Shown: positions 37,834-48,493 of the stretch, in pieces
Layout of the letters: the number at the start of each line of letters is the position of its first letter
Numbering within the stretch: position 1 is the stretch's first letter
From: Bifidobacterium breve
GTDB taxonomy: Bacteria; Cyanobacteriota; Cyanobacteriia; PCC-6307; Cyanobiaceae
Direction of reading: 5' to 3'
Assembly: GCA_943325005.2 (NCBI GenBank)
Contig: CALPNT020000002.1
Coordinates: 1 to 53,537, forward strand
Length of the DNA: 53,537 bases
Notes under the pieces: model-generated
Told to the model about the DNA's origin: nothing
The model's database searches: none
The model's input: only the letters and a program-made list of their open reading frames with translations
Position numbers and translations under genes: made by a program

Positions 37834-39522
37834 TCAGGCCGCCGCAATCGGCATCCGCCACCCCCCCCCGAACGCCCTGCCGCTCACCTTCAACGTTGGT
37901 GCCGCCTGGCGCCGCTTGAATTCCGCCCGCCGCAGCAGTTGATGCACCCGCAGAGCCTGATCTGGCTCGCTGCCCGCCGCGATCAGCTGCTCCGGACTGG
38001 CCAGTCCTTCGATGTAGGCCTTCAGCAGCGGATCGAGCACGGCGTAGTCGGGCAGGGAGTCGCTGTCGCGCTGATCGGGCCGCAGCTCGGCGCTGGGTGG
38101 TTTGTGGCGGATCGCCTCCCCGATCAGCTCCCCGCTGGCTGGTAATCCCAGGGCGGCGCGGCAGGGGGCCGCCGCCGGGCTGTCGATCCAGTCGCAGAGG
38201 CCAAACACGGTGGTTTTGTAGAGATCGCCGATCACGGCCAGCCCGCCGTTCATGTCGCCGTAGAGGGTGCAGTAGCCCACGGCCAGCTCCGACTTGTTGC
38301 CGGTGGCCAGCAGCAGCTGGCCCTGCTGGTTGGCCACGGCCATCAGCAGGGTGCCGCGGATCCGCGATTGCAGGTTTTCGGCCGTCAGCCCGCGGGGGGG
38401 GCCAGCCAGGGGGGCGCTGAGGGCGTCGTCGTAGGCGGTCATCAGCTTGGCGATCGCCACGGTGTCGGTGGCCAGGCCGAGACGGCCGGCCAGGGCCTTG
38501 GCATCGCTGAGCGAGCCGGCCGAGCTCCAGGGGGAGGGCATCAGCAGGGCGCTGACCCGCTCGGCCCCAAGCGCGGCGCTGGCGATCAGGGCCACCAGGG
38601 CTGAATCGATGCCGCCACTGAGCCCCAGCAGGGCGCTGCTGAAGCCGCATTTGCGGGCGTAGTCGCGCACTCCCAGCACCAGAATCCGCAACAGTTGTTC
38701 CTCGGCTGAGGGTTGGCTGGGGGGCAGCGGCTCCGCGGGCCCTGGGATCGCATCCCAGATCCCCAGTTGCGCTTGCGAGCAGGGCAGTTGGCAGAGGGCT
38801 CTGCCGGTGGCATCGACGACGAAACTGGCTCCGTCGAAGACCAGATCGTCGTTGCCGCCCACCTGGTTGACATAAACCACCGGACAGCCCAGCCGCAGTG
38901 CGGCCCGCGCCGCCAGTTGATGCCGCAGGTTGAGCTTGCCCTGGCCGAAGGGGGAGGCCGAGAGGTTCAGCAGCAGATCGAGGTTCTGGTTCAGCAGCGC
39001 GCCGATCGGATCGGCCCCCGCCAGTCGCTGAGCCTGCAATGCCTCCTCCACCCAGAGGTCTTCACAGATGCTCAGCCCCAGCCGCCAGCGGCGGCCACGG
39101 CGCTCCAGTTCGAGCACGGCCGCCTGGTCTCCCGGCAGGAAGTAGCGGCGTTCATCGAAGACGTCGTAGCTGGGCAGCAGTTGTTTGCGCGCCACGACCC
39201 GCCAGCGGCCCCCTTCCACCAAGGTCAGGGCGTTGTACAGGCTTGGACTGGCAGCGGCGGCGATCGGCTCCGCCATCCCGATCAGCACGGCCAGATCACT
39301 CGGCAGGCAGGCGGCTAGACGGTCCAGTTCCAGCTGTTGACGCTCCAACAGCGCCGGCCGCAGCAGCAGGTCCCGCGGCGGATAGCCCCAGAGCGATAGC
39401 TCGGGGGTGAGCAGCAGATCAGCACCGCCGGCCGCCGCCTCCAGGCCGGCCTGCTCGATCAGGCGGCCGTTGCCCTCCAGATCTCCCACCAGGGGATTGA
39501 GCTGGGCCAGGGCGAGACGCAT
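37834..39522 (-). CDS. nadE: NAD synthase, glutamine-hydrolysing
   Basis: A 562-residue NadE that makes NAD from deamido-NAD and glutamine. The N-terminal nitrilase-like amidase has the catalytic triad in TPELSLWGYPPRDLL (Glu), KQLLPSYDVFDERRYF (Lys) and LGLSICEDLWVEE (Cys). The C-terminal synthase domain shows the PP-loop SGGIDSALVALIASA, TGNKSELAVGYCTLYGD, and the end RAEFKRRQAAPTLKV. It includes a run of nine G bases near codons 552-554 (GGG), just before the C-terminal WRMPIAAA. Its ATG overlaps the nadD stop by one base. Confidence 0.96.
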   Translation of the reverse strand: MRLALAQLNPLVGDLEGNGRLIEQAGLEAAAGGADLLLTPELSLWGYPPRDLLLRPALLERQQLELDRLAACLPSDLAVLIGMAEPIAAAASPSLYNALTLVEGGRWRVVARKQLLPSYDVFDERRYFLPGDQAAVLELERRGRRWRLGLSICEDLWVEEALQAQRLAGADPIGALLNQNLDLLLNLSASPFGQGKLNLRHQLAARAALRLGCPVVYVNQVGGNDDLVFDGASFVVDATGRALCQLPCSQAQLGIWDAIPGPAEPLPPSQPSAEEQLLRILVLGVRDYARKCGFSSALLGLSGGIDSALVALIASAALGAERVSALLMPSPWSSAGSLSDAKALAGRLGLATDTVAIAKLMTAYDDALSAPLAGPPRGLTAENLQSRIRGTLLMAVANQQGQLLLATGNKSELAVGYCTLYGDMNGGLAVIGDLYKTTVFGLCDWIDSPAAAPCRAALGLPASGELIGEAIRHKPPSAELRPDQRDSDSLPDYAVLDPLLKAYIEGLASPEQLIAAGSEPDQALRVHQLLRRAEFKRRQAAPTLKVSGRAFGGGWRMPIAAA

Positions 39523-40103
39523 CAGGGCTTGGGGAGACCGTAGGGATTGTGCTGCAGCAGTACCGGCCAGAGTTCCGCCGGTACCTCGCCGCGTTCGGGT
39601 CGCTCGCGGATGCTGGAGCTGGCACTGGCCGCAATCGTGAGCGGCAACAGCTCCACGCTGGCGCCCAGGCCTCGCAGCGCCGCCAGGCTCGCTTCGCTCA
39701 GGGGCCAGCCCTGGCGTGGGGCGATCGCCAGCACGCAGCTGGACAGCACCTGGCTGGCATCTTTCCAGCGGGGGATCTGGGCCGCCAGATCACTGCCCAC
39801 CACGAACACCAGGGGCTGCCCGGGCCAGCGTCGGTGGGCCCGGGCCAGGGTTTCGATCGTCCAGGGGCTGCTGAGCTCCTGCTCCAGGCTCAACCGGGGA
39901 TTCTCGATCGCCTCCACCAGCGCGTTCAACAGGGCGGTGCGCACCGCCAGGGAAGCCTTGTGCTGCTTGAGCGGGTTGTCGCTGGCCCAGGTGACCACTT
40001 GGGGATAGAGGGTCAGCAGCCCTTCCAGCAGGGCTCGATGGCCGTGGGTCGGGGGGTCGGCGCTGGTGCCGAACAGGGCGATGGCGGCTGGGTTGCGGTT
40101 CAA
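39522..40103 (-). CDS. nadD: Nicotinate-nucleotide adenylyltransferase
   Basis: NadD makes deamido-NAD from nicotinate mononucleotide and ATP, the step before NadE. The 193-residue protein has the nucleotidyltransferase motif IALFGTSADPPTHGHRALL, VTWASDNPLKQHK, FVVGSDLAAQIPRWKDA and a C-terminal SASSSIRERP motif (the ISSTxIR box). No ATG is available at the right place. The TTG at 40103 gives the family length, placing it 7 nt after the GTPase stop. The longer open frame beyond it overlaps the GTPase gene and is not used. Confidence 0.92.
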   Translation of the reverse strand: MNRNPAAIALFGTSADPPTHGHRALLEGLLTLYPQVVTWASDNPLKQHKASLAVRTALLNALVEAIENPRLSLEQELSSPWTIETLARAHRRWPGQPLVFVVGSDLAAQIPRWKDASQVLSSCVLAIAPRQGWPLSEASLAALRGLGASVELLPLTIAASASSSIRERPERGEVPAELWPVLLQHNPYGLPKP

Positions 40104-40110
40104 GGGCGGC

Positions 40111-41475
40111 TCAGGGCAGCAGGCCAGGGCCCAGGGAGCCGGGCCCCAGGGGCCCTGACCCCAAGGGGCCGTTGGTCCCACCTGGCTGCGCCAGCGGCCG
40201 CCACTCGCCCAGCCAGCGCCGTGTTTCCGGATCCTGCTCGGCCAGGCGGCGCAGCAGGGCCCCCGGCTGACCGGCCGCCAGCGTGCTGCGCAGCAGCTCG
40301 GCCGCCGCCAGCCGACCGGTGCGACGGGTGGTGGCCACCGCCAGGGCCGCCTGGGCCAGGGCCACCGGCGCCGCCGGCGCCAGGCTGAGGCCACCGCTGA
40401 ACGGGGCGGCCAGCAGCAGCAGCTGGCGCAGGCCGCTCAGCAGGGCCTGCAGTCCCAGTTGGGTCCCCCCGAGCAGGGCGTTATGGCCGGAGAGTCGTCC
40501 CAGCAGCTGGCGGGCGCTGCTGCGGGTCATCGGCAGGCCGTAGAGCTGGCAGAGCTGCAGCACCAGGGCGCTGTCGCAGGCGATGCCGCCGGCCAGATCG
40601 AGCAGCAGCAGCGGGTTGGCGGCCACGCCGGTGGCCTTGAGCGCCGCAAAGCGGCCGATCAGGCTCTGGGCCTGGCGGCGGCCCTGGCGCAGGCGCTGTT
40701 GATGCAGGCCCTGGCTGAAGCGATCGGCGGCCCGCAGGGCATTGAGCGCCAGCAGTCGCTCGCCGTGCTGATTCAGCACCGCCGTCAGTTGCTCTTGCAG
40801 GGGCTCAATGCGGGCTGCTTCGAGGCGGCTGCGAACGCGGCCGTCGGCCAGCAGTTCGGCCCGTCGCGGCGCCGCCGCCACGGCGATCGGTTCGAGATGG
40901 CGGGCCGCCGGCGGCAGGCGCCGGCGGATGCTGGACGCCAGGTCTGCGAGCTCGGCGGCGGGCCAGCAGTCGCAGCGGTTGAGCACCAGCAACAGCGGTT
41001 TGCCGCTGGCCAGCAGGATCTCCAGGGCTTCGAGTTCGCCCTGGGTGAGATCGCTGTCGATCACCAGCAGCACCAGATCGGCACCGAGCGCCACCCGGCT
41101 GGCCAGGCGGGCGCGGGCCGCGGCGGCGATTTCATCGATGCCGGGGGTGTCGACCAGATCGACTGAGCTCAGGCCCTGGATCGGCTGCGGCCAGGTGCGC
41201 TCCTGCTGGCGTCGGGTGCAGCCGTGGGCCACATCGGTGGCGAAATGCGCTTCACCCAGCAGCGCATTGAGCAGGCTCGACTTACCCACCCCGACGCGGC
41301 CGAAGACCGCCACCCGCAGCCGTTGCTGCTCCAGGCGCTGCAGCTGGCGATCGAGGCCCTGGAGTTCCGGCCCCAGCAGGCTGCTTTCGCGGGGGCTGAG
41401 CTGCAGCTCACGGCGCCATCTGCGCAGCAGCAGCCGGCAGCGTTCGGGAATGGCCGGCGCGGTGGCGCTGCTCAT
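40111..41475 (-). CDS. GTP-binding protein of the DUF697-associated, Era-like type
   Basis: A 454-residue GTPase. G1 is FGRVGVGKSSLLNALLG, and G2 lies near FATDVAHGCTRRQQ. G3 is VDLVDTPGID, and G4 is LLLVLNRCDCW (NRCD in place of NKxD). The C-terminal half (about 270-420) resembles the membrane-associated DUF697 domain, with QLCQLYGLPMTRSSARQLLGRLSG and hydrophobic segments. A 19-residue Gly/Pro/Leu tail (GPLGSGPLGPGSLGPG) ends it. The function of this class is unknown in cyanobacteria. Its ATG overlaps the stop of the upstream CNNM/CBS gene (ATGA). Confidence 0.82.
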   Translation of the reverse strand: MSSATAPAIPERCRLLLRRWRRELQLSPRESSLLGPELQGLDRQLQRLEQQRLRVAVFGRVGVGKSSLLNALLGEAHFATDVAHGCTRRQQERTWPQPIQGLSSVDLVDTPGIDEIAAAARARLASRVALGADLVLLVIDSDLTQGELEALEILLASGKPLLLVLNRCDCWPAAELADLASSIRRRLPPAARHLEPIAVAAAPRRAELLADGRVRSRLEAARIEPLQEQLTAVLNQHGERLLALNALRAADRFSQGLHQQRLRQGRRQAQSLIGRFAALKATGVAANPLLLLDLAGGIACDSALVLQLCQLYGLPMTRSSARQLLGRLSGHNALLGGTQLGLQALLSGLRQLLLLAAPFSGGLSLAPAAPVALAQAALAVATTRRTGRLAAAELLRSTLAAGQPGALLRRLAEQDPETRRWLGEWRPLAQPGGTNGPLGSGPLGPGSLGPGLLP

Positions 41476-42488
41476 GGCGCCGGGGCTTCGCCCGCCCCCA
41501 GGGGTTTGCGCCACCAGCCCGCCAGCACCGCCAGTACCGCTTCCGGGCCGACCACGCCGACAAAGCCGCCGAACTCATCCACCACCACCCGCACTCCGGA
41601 ACCATGGCGGCGGAAGCTGGTGAGCAGGCGGTCGGCGTGGATCATCTCCGGCACGAACTCCACCGGCTCGCACAGGGCGACGCCATCGGTGTGTCCTTCG
41701 CCCTGCAGCAGGGCCGTGAGCAGCCGTTCGCGGCTGGCGACCCCGAGCACCTCATCCACCTCTTCGCCCAGCACCACCCACCAGGGAGCGTGGTTGCGCA
41801 GCAGGATGGCCCGCTGGCTCTCGAGGCTTTCGTTGCCATCGATCGTGGGTGCCGACACCCGCGGCACCATCAGATCGCGGGCGGTGAGATCGTTGAGCTG
41901 GAACACCTTGGCGATCATCGCCGCCTCATCCGCTTCGATCTGGCCCTTCTGGGAGCCCAGCCGCGCCAGCAGGCGGATCTCCTCTTCGTCGGTGCTGATT
42001 TCGTTTTCGGCGGTGATCGCCGGCATCAACTGCTCCAGCAGCAACACCAAGGGCAGCAGCAGCTTCTGGAACAGCCCCACCGCCGGTGCGGTGGCCAGCG
42101 ACACCGGCAGGGCCAACTTGCTGCCGATCGCCTTGGGCAGAATCTCGCCCAGCAGGATCACCAGCACCGTGAGGCCGACCGAGAACAGCGGCAGGGCCGG
42201 ACCCTCGATGCCCCGTTTGTTGAACACCTCGGCGGCGAAGCCACCCACCATCAGGCTGCCGAAAATGTTGAAAATGTTATTGGCGATCACCAGCACCGCC
42301 AGGGTGCGGCCCAGCTTCTGGCGCAGTTGTTCCAGCCGCCTGGCCCCCCGCACCGGCCGCTCGCGGCTGGCCAGCTCGTGGACCTTCACCGGGTTGACGG
42401 TGAGCAGGGCCGCCTCGATGCCCGAACAGACAAAGGAGCCCGCCAGCATCAGGGCCACAATCACGGCCAGCAGCACGTAGTCGCTCAC
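41472..42488 (-). CDS. CNNM (DUF21) and CBS-domain protein, CorC/HlyC-like
   Basis: A 338-residue membrane protein with an N-terminal CNNM (DUF21) domain of about four helices: LLAVIVALMLAGSFVCSGIEAALLTVNPVKVHELA, and NIFNIFGSLMVGGFAAEVF. A paired CBS domain follows (DLTARDLMVPRVSAPTIDGNESLESQRAILL and MIHADRLLTSFRRHGSGVRVVVDEFGGFVGVV). Members take part in Mg2+/Co2+ homeostasis or membrane integrity. The frame is open upstream to a TTG at 42590, but the GTG at 42488 gives the usual start next to the first helix. It is divergent from pepP. Confidence 0.85.
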   Translation of the reverse strand: MSDYVLLAVIVALMLAGSFVCSGIEAALLTVNPVKVHELASRERPVRGARRLEQLRQKLGRTLAVLVIANNIFNIFGSLMVGGFAAEVFNKRGIEGPALPLFSVGLTVLVILLGEILPKAIGSKLALPVSLATAPAVGLFQKLLLPLVLLLEQLMPAITAENEISTDEEEIRLLARLGSQKGQIEADEAAMIAKVFQLNDLTARDLMVPRVSAPTIDGNESLESQRAILLRNHAPWWVVLGEEVDEVLGVASRERLLTALLQGEGHTDGVALCEPVEFVPEMIHADRLLTSFRRHGSGVRVVVDEFGGFVGVVGPEAVLAVLAGWWRKPLGAGEAPAP

Positions 42489-42632
42489 GGCTGCGGCCAG
42501 CGGTGGCGCAAGGTTGGGTTCAGGGGTGGAGGATTGCCGATGGAGGTGATGGCTTGAAGGCTGATGCTGCCCATGATCCACCGCATTCAAGCGGCTGTGC
42601 CATCTTCGCGCTGTACATCCCCCGTCTCAGAG

Positions 42633-43961
42633 ATGCCTGAGCCCCTGATCGATCCGCTGCTGCTGGCTGAACGGCGGGGGCGTTTCCTGCGCCAGCTCGG
42701 CGGTGCGGCGGCGGTGATCCCGGCGGCCCCGCTGGTGACCCATCACGCCGATGTGGAACACGCCTTTCGCCAGAACAGCGACTTCTGGTATCTCACCGGC
42801 TTCGATGAGCCCGGGGCCGTGGCCCTGTTTCTGCCGCACCGCAGCGAAAATCCCTTCGTGCTGTTCGTGGAGCCGAAGGATCCCGGCGCCGAGGTCTGGA
42901 ATGGCTTCCGCTGGGGCTGTGAAGGAGCCGTTGCCGGCTTCGGTGCCGACCTGGCCCACCCCCGCAGCGAGCTGGCCGAGCGGCTCGGCGGTTATCTGGA
43001 GGGGGCCGAAGGCATCGCCTTCCGGGTGGGACGCCATCCGGAGGTGGAACCGCTGGTACTGAAGGCCTGGGCCCGCCAGCTGGATCGGGCGCCCCGCAGT
43101 GGCCATGCCGCCCTGGGCCTGGTGGCCCCCTGCCCGTTGCTGCATGAGCTGAGGCTGCGCAAGAGTCCCGAAGAGCTGCTGCGGCTGCGGGAGGCGGCCC
43201 GCATTTCCGCCGAGGCCCACGAGCTGGCCCGGCAGGTGGTGCGTCCCGGCCTGAACGAGCGTCAGATCCAGGCGGTGATCGAGCACCATTTCCTCGAACA
43301 GGGGGCCCGCGGGCCGGCCTATGGCTCGATCGTGGCCGGCGGCGATAACGCCTGCGTGCTGCATTACACCGCCAACAACGCGGCGCTGCGCCCGGGTGAT
43401 CTGGTGCTGATCGATGCCGGTTGTTCGCTGGGCGACTACTACAACGGCGACATCACCCGCACCTTTCCGATCAACGGGCGCTTCAGCGGTGAACAGCGGG
43501 CCCTCTATGAGCTGGTGCTGGCGGCCCAGGAGGCGGCGGTGGCCGCAGTGGCGCCTGGGCAGACCGCCGAAGGCGTGCATGACACGGCCGTGCGGGTGCT
43601 GGTGGCGGGCCTGCTGGAGCTCGGCCTGCTGGTGGGCACGGTCGATGGCGTGATCGAACAGGGGGCCTTCCGCCATCTGTACATGCACCGCACCGGTCAC
43701 TGGCTGGGCCTCGATGTGCACGATGTCGGCGCCTACCGGCTGGGGGAGCATCACGTCGAGCTTGAGCCCGGCATGGTGCTCACGGTGGAGCCTGGCCTCT
43801 ATGTGAGCGACCGCTTGGCGGTCCCGGAGGGCCAGCCAGCGATCGACGATCGCTGGAAAGGGATCGGCATCCGCATCGAAGACGACGTGGCCGTCAGCGA
43901 GCACGGCCACGAGAACCTCACGGCCGCCGCGCTCAAGGCACCGGTGGCGATGGAGCGCTGA
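42633..43961 (+). CDS. pepP: Xaa-Pro aminopeptidase (M24B)
   Basis: A 442-residue cytoplasmic metalloprotease that removes N-terminal residues preceding proline. The metal ligands of the pita-bread fold are all visible: VLIDAGCSLGDYYNGDITRTFP (two Asp), HRTGHWLGLDVHDVG (His), MVLTVEPGLYV (Glu) and GIGIRIEDDVAV (Glu). An N-terminal creatinase-like domain (residues 1-170) contains FRQNSDFWYLTGFDEPGAVALFLP. The ATG at 42633 (MPEPLIDPLLLAERRGRFL) is chosen; an upstream ATG at 42564 would add a poorly conserved leader. Confidence 0.95.
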   Translation: MPEPLIDPLLLAERRGRFLRQLGGAAAVIPAAPLVTHHADVEHAFRQNSDFWYLTGFDEPGAVALFLPHRSENPFVLFVEPKDPGAEVWNGFRWGCEGAVAGFGADLAHPRSELAERLGGYLEGAEGIAFRVGRHPEVEPLVLKAWARQLDRAPRSGHAALGLVAPCPLLHELRLRKSPEELLRLREAARISAEAHELARQVVRPGLNERQIQAVIEHHFLEQGARGPAYGSIVAGGDNACVLHYTANNAALRPGDLVLIDAGCSLGDYYNGDITRTFPINGRFSGEQRALYELVLAAQEAAVAAVAPGQTAEGVHDTAVRVLVAGLLELGLLVGTVDGVIEQGAFRHLYMHRTGHWLGLDVHDVGAYRLGEHHVELEPGMVLTVEPGLYVSDRLAVPEGQPAIDDRWKGIGIRIEDDVAVSEHGHENLTAAALKAPVAMER

Positions 43962-45503
<1,542 letters not shown>

Positions 45504-45537
45504 TTGGCAGGTCGCCTGCAGTCTGGGCCGAGGTGCT

Positions 45538-45554
45538 GCGGAGTGTGGCTCCGC
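45538..45554. terminator. Hairpin between convergent PSRP-3 and PP2C genes
   Basis: The perfect stem GCGGAG/CTCCGC closes a 5-nt loop, 35 nt after the PSRP-3 stop codon. A second small hairpin, GCAGG/CCTGC around TCG, lies at 45507-45519. They could serve as a bidirectional terminator between the two convergent genes; no long T tract is present. Confidence 0.4.
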
Positions 45555-45594
45555 GGGTCCTGACAGGTGCTTCAGGTTCAGGCCAGATCAGGGT

Positions 45595-47232
45595 TCATGA
45601 GTCCTCAGGCGCCCATTTAGGGCGCTTTTTGCTGGTCTGCTGCGGCGACGGGGCCACCGGCAAGGCTTCGATCAGGGCCGGGCAGGCCCCCAGCAGCTCA
45701 AGGCTTTGGCGGCGTCTGGCTGCGGACAGGGCCGGATCGAGGCTGATGGCGATCCAGGCCGCCAGGGGGTCACGCCGGGCTTGTGCCTGAAGCCAGCCCG
45801 GCTTGGGCCGCTGTTGGTGTAACTGTTGGCGCAACTGGTCGATCAGGGCGCGGCGGCGATTCAGCTGACGGCTGATGGTCTCCGGAGCGCTGCAGAGCTG
45901 CAGGGCCGTCTGCTGCAGGGCCTGCTGCGCAGCGGCTGTGGCCAGCTTCGGCGCATCCGGGCGGGGCCACGGCAGCAGCAGTGCCGTGGTTCCCGCTCCA
46001 ACCCCGGCCAGCACCAGGGTCAGGCCGATCACGGCCAGGGCGCGGGGCTTCCTGGCCGGCGAAGGCCCGGGGGCGCGGGGCTGCGGTTGGTTGGCGGCGG
46101 TACCCGGTGGGTCGGCGCCGAGCATCGATAGACTTGTCCAGTTTTTGGATTCAGCTGTCTCAGTTGATCTGGCTGGCTTGGTGGCGGCAGGTGTCTCACT
46201 TGAGACAGCTGAATCCGTTGAGCGGTTTAAGTCAGCTGAGGGGGCTGGCAGCGTTGGGGCGGCGCTGTCAGCACTGGTTGCGGCCCGTTCAGGAGCGTGC
46301 CGATGGCGAGCTGGTTCCAGTCGGCCGATCGCCACGCTCACATCGTCGCCGCTGCCCTCGCGGCTGATTCGATCGAGGCTGGCCGCCAGTTCGGCTCCCC
46401 GGGGAGCCTCGGTCGGGTCGGGCATTCCCGCCAGCCAGCGCGCCAGCAACAGAAAATCCGGGTCGCTGGCGCAGGATTTGCGCAGGCCATCGGTGCTCAA
46501 CAGCAGGGCGAAGGGGGCCGACGGCGCGCCGATCGGCCACAGGCCGCTGCGGCTGGTAAACAGGCTGGCGGCCTCGCTCTGGCAGAGGCTGCAGGTGGCT
46601 TCACCGGCGGCGATCTCCTGCCGTTCTTCGCTCAGCAGGCTGGCCTCGCCGTCGCAGTCGATCCGCACCAGATCCCAGTCGCCCAAGCCGGTCTGGCCCC
46701 ACCAGTGGGGGGTCATCAGCACCAGGCCGAGGGTGCTGCCATACAGCAGCGGCTGGAAAGGTTGGCCGGCAGCGGCACGGCTGCCGGCCGTTGGGCTGCT
46801 GCCGGTTGGTGTGGCAGGTTCGCAAGGTGCCGCCGCCGGGCCTGCGGGCTCGGCGGCCCCGGGCTGGCTGGCGTTCCAGTCGGCGGCGATCGCCTCCAGC
46901 CAGGCGCTCGTGATCGCCGCCGGCAGGTCCCGGCTCAGCCAGGCGGCCCATTGCGCCCGGCTGCCGTTGTCGTCCGGGCTGCCCAGGCGGCGCTGGGACA
47001 CCGCCGTCAGCACCAGGGCCAGCGCCCGCTCGCAGGCCAGGCGGCTGCCCCGGTCGCTCAGTCGGTAGCGGGAGCCGCCATGGCCATCGGCCACGGCCAT
47101 CACCCACACGGGCAGTCCATCCAGGCTGAGACCGTGGCCGCTGGCCGAGGCGTCCTGGCAGGGCTGGTGGCGGCGCCAATGGGAGGCGCCGCGGCGGCTG
47201 CAGTGGATCGGCTCCGCCCAGCTGTTCACCAC
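45595..47232 (-). CDS. PP2C-type protein phosphatase with C-terminal membrane helix
   Basis: A 545-residue PPM-family Ser/Thr phosphatase. Metal-binding residues are visible in HQPCQDASASG (Asp27), VMAVADGHGGS (Asp49), LLLSTDGLRKS and EGSGDDVSVAIG. The catalytic domain spans about residues 10-310. A Ser/Thr/Ala-rich linker of about 85 residues follows, then a membrane helix near 400-423 (ALAVIGLTLVLAGVGAGTTALLLPWP) and a 120-residue helical C-terminal part on the far side of the membrane. Start is GTG at 47232. It overlaps the vWA gene by 7 nt, so the two are translationally coupled. Confidence 0.9.
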   Translation of the reverse strand: MVNSWAEPIHCSRRGASHWRRHQPCQDASASGHGLSLDGLPVWVMAVADGHGGSRYRLSDRGSRLACERALALVLTAVSQRRLGSPDDNGSRAQWAAWLSRDLPAAITSAWLEAIAADWNASQPGAAEPAGPAAAPCEPATPTGSSPTAGSRAAAGQPFQPLLYGSTLGLVLMTPHWWGQTGLGDWDLVRIDCDGEASLLSEERQEIAAGEATCSLCQSEAASLFTSRSGLWPIGAPSAPFALLLSTDGLRKSCASDPDFLLLARWLAGMPDPTEAPRGAELAASLDRISREGSGDDVSVAIGRLEPARHRHAPERAATSADSAAPTLPAPSADLNRSTDSAVSSETPAATKPARSTETAESKNWTSLSMLGADPPGTAANQPQPRAPGPSPARKPRALAVIGLTLVLAGVGAGTTALLLPWPRPDAPKLATAAAQQALQQTALQLCSAPETISRQLNRRRALIDQLRQQLHQQRPKPGWLQAQARRDPLAAWIAISLDPALSAARRRQSLELLGACPALIEALPVAPSPQQTSKKRPKWAPEDS

Positions 47233-48014
47233 ACCAACGGCCCAACGTCGTCGCTGGGATCAAGCACGGTGGGCGGCAGGTCCGGCAGGGGAATGTTGCT
47301 GCCATCAGCGGCCTGAACCGTGCGGCTCGCCGGCATGGAGGCGGCGTTCACCACCGCGGTGGAGGCCCATTGGATGTACTGGGCCAGGGAGGTGGCATTG
47401 CTGGCCTGCAGCGGTCGTCGCGGTGAGCGGCTGCTGGGGGCGGAGCGGGGTGCCTGGCCGCTGGCTCCAGGAATCTCGCCAGCCGGCAGCGGCGTGGCCT
47501 GTGGCTCGTTGCCGATGAACTGCTGCAGCACCTCCAGATCGGCATCGTGGCCCATGGCAATCGCCAGCCGCACCGCTTTCTGAGCCCAGGGACAGCGCAT
47601 CAGGGTCGTCAGGCCGGCTTGGAAATCATCGGTGGGCTGGCCATCGGAGATCAGTACCAACACCGGTGGCAGGGCGCGCTCCTCCATTGGCGGTGTGCTC
47701 AGTTGGGCGGCCACCAGCTCCAGGGCTTCGCCCATCGCCGTGATGCCCCCTGCCTGTAGGTCCTGCCACTGCAGCTGGTCCACCGGTGTCGGGGTGGCGA
47801 CGTGCCAGAGGGCCCGATCGGCGAAGCTCACCGCCCGTACCAGCACCCGGGCTTCCGGGTTGTCGCGGGCCACGGCCGCCATGCCCGGCAGCGATTGGCG
47901 GATCGCCTGGTTGAGTGCCTGCATCTTGCCCTGGGCAGCCATCGAGCCGGAGCAGTCGCAGAGGTAGAGGAAATGCAGGGGGCGGTTGGCCAGCCGGACG
48001 TTGGGAAAGGGCAT
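47226..48014 (-). CDS. TerY-like von Willebrand factor A domain protein
   Basis: A 262-residue cytoplasmic vWA protein resembling TerY. The metal-ion-dependent adhesion site (MIDAS) is complete: DCSGSM (Asp20, Ser22, Ser24), Thr92 in QAGGITAMGEALELV, and Asp124 in VLVLISDGQPTDDFQ. The vWA fold takes residues 8-180. The rest is a Pro/Ser-rich tail with NATSLAQYIQWASTAVV near the end. The ATG at 48014 starts just before the first strand. TerY-type proteins, paired with a PP2C phosphatase and a kinase, make the TerY-P triad; here the phosphatase gene overlaps it and the kinase gene lies upstream. Confidence 0.88.
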   Translation of the reverse strand: MPFPNVRLANRPLHFLYLCDCSGSMAAQGKMQALNQAIRQSLPGMAAVARDNPEARVLVRAVSFADRALWHVATPTPVDQLQWQDLQAGGITAMGEALELVAAQLSTPPMEERALPPVLVLISDGQPTDDFQAGLTTLMRCPWAQKAVRLAIAMGHDADLEVLQQFIGNEPQATPLPAGEIPGASGQAPRSAPSSRSPRRPLQASNATSLAQYIQWASTAVVNAASMPASRTVQAADGSNIPLPDLPPTVLDPSDDVGPLVW

Positions 48015-48493
48015 CAGCAGGAGAGAACTGGGGCGAAAGGCTGGGGCTGGAGGGGCGATCGCGACTCGGTGGCTTCGAGAGCGGCAGTTAGTACCACGCG
48101 AGCCCAAGTCTGGATCAAGGATGGTCCGGCATCAGGGAGCCGCGGCGGCACTGGCTGCTCCAGCTGGCTCGATGGCCAGCCCTTGGAGATTTTGATGACC
48201 CAGCGAGATCCGCGCAGCCGGCAGGTCTGCCGCTTCGCTCCGCCAGATCGTCAGGCCCCGTGGAGGCAGAGCGCTGAGCGGGGAACAGGACAGAGCTTCC
48301 TGGGTCAATCTCAGGCCTGTGCTTTGCCCTAATCGGGCTGTGCTGAACAAGCTCCGCGACGCACAAGTGAACATCGCGAAGCTTGAGGGGTCATCCCGTT
48401 AACAAAAGCTTGAGGCGAAAGGCTCGCGAAGACTCGGCGCCATCGGCGGTGCGGGTCGGAGCCCTGGGGAGCGAGCCGTGAGCGGCTTTGAGC
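48015..48493. other. 479-nt spacer between kinase and vWA genes
   Basis: No gene is apparent. The vWA/PP2C promoter must be here unless transcription reads through from the kinase gene. The 9-mer AGCTTGAGG is repeated at 48380-48388 and 48407-48415, 27 nt apart. A GTGGCTTCGAGAGCGGC-type stretch near 48070 has no clear dyad. Region 48290-48490 has a slightly different composition from the genes around it. Confidence 0.45.
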
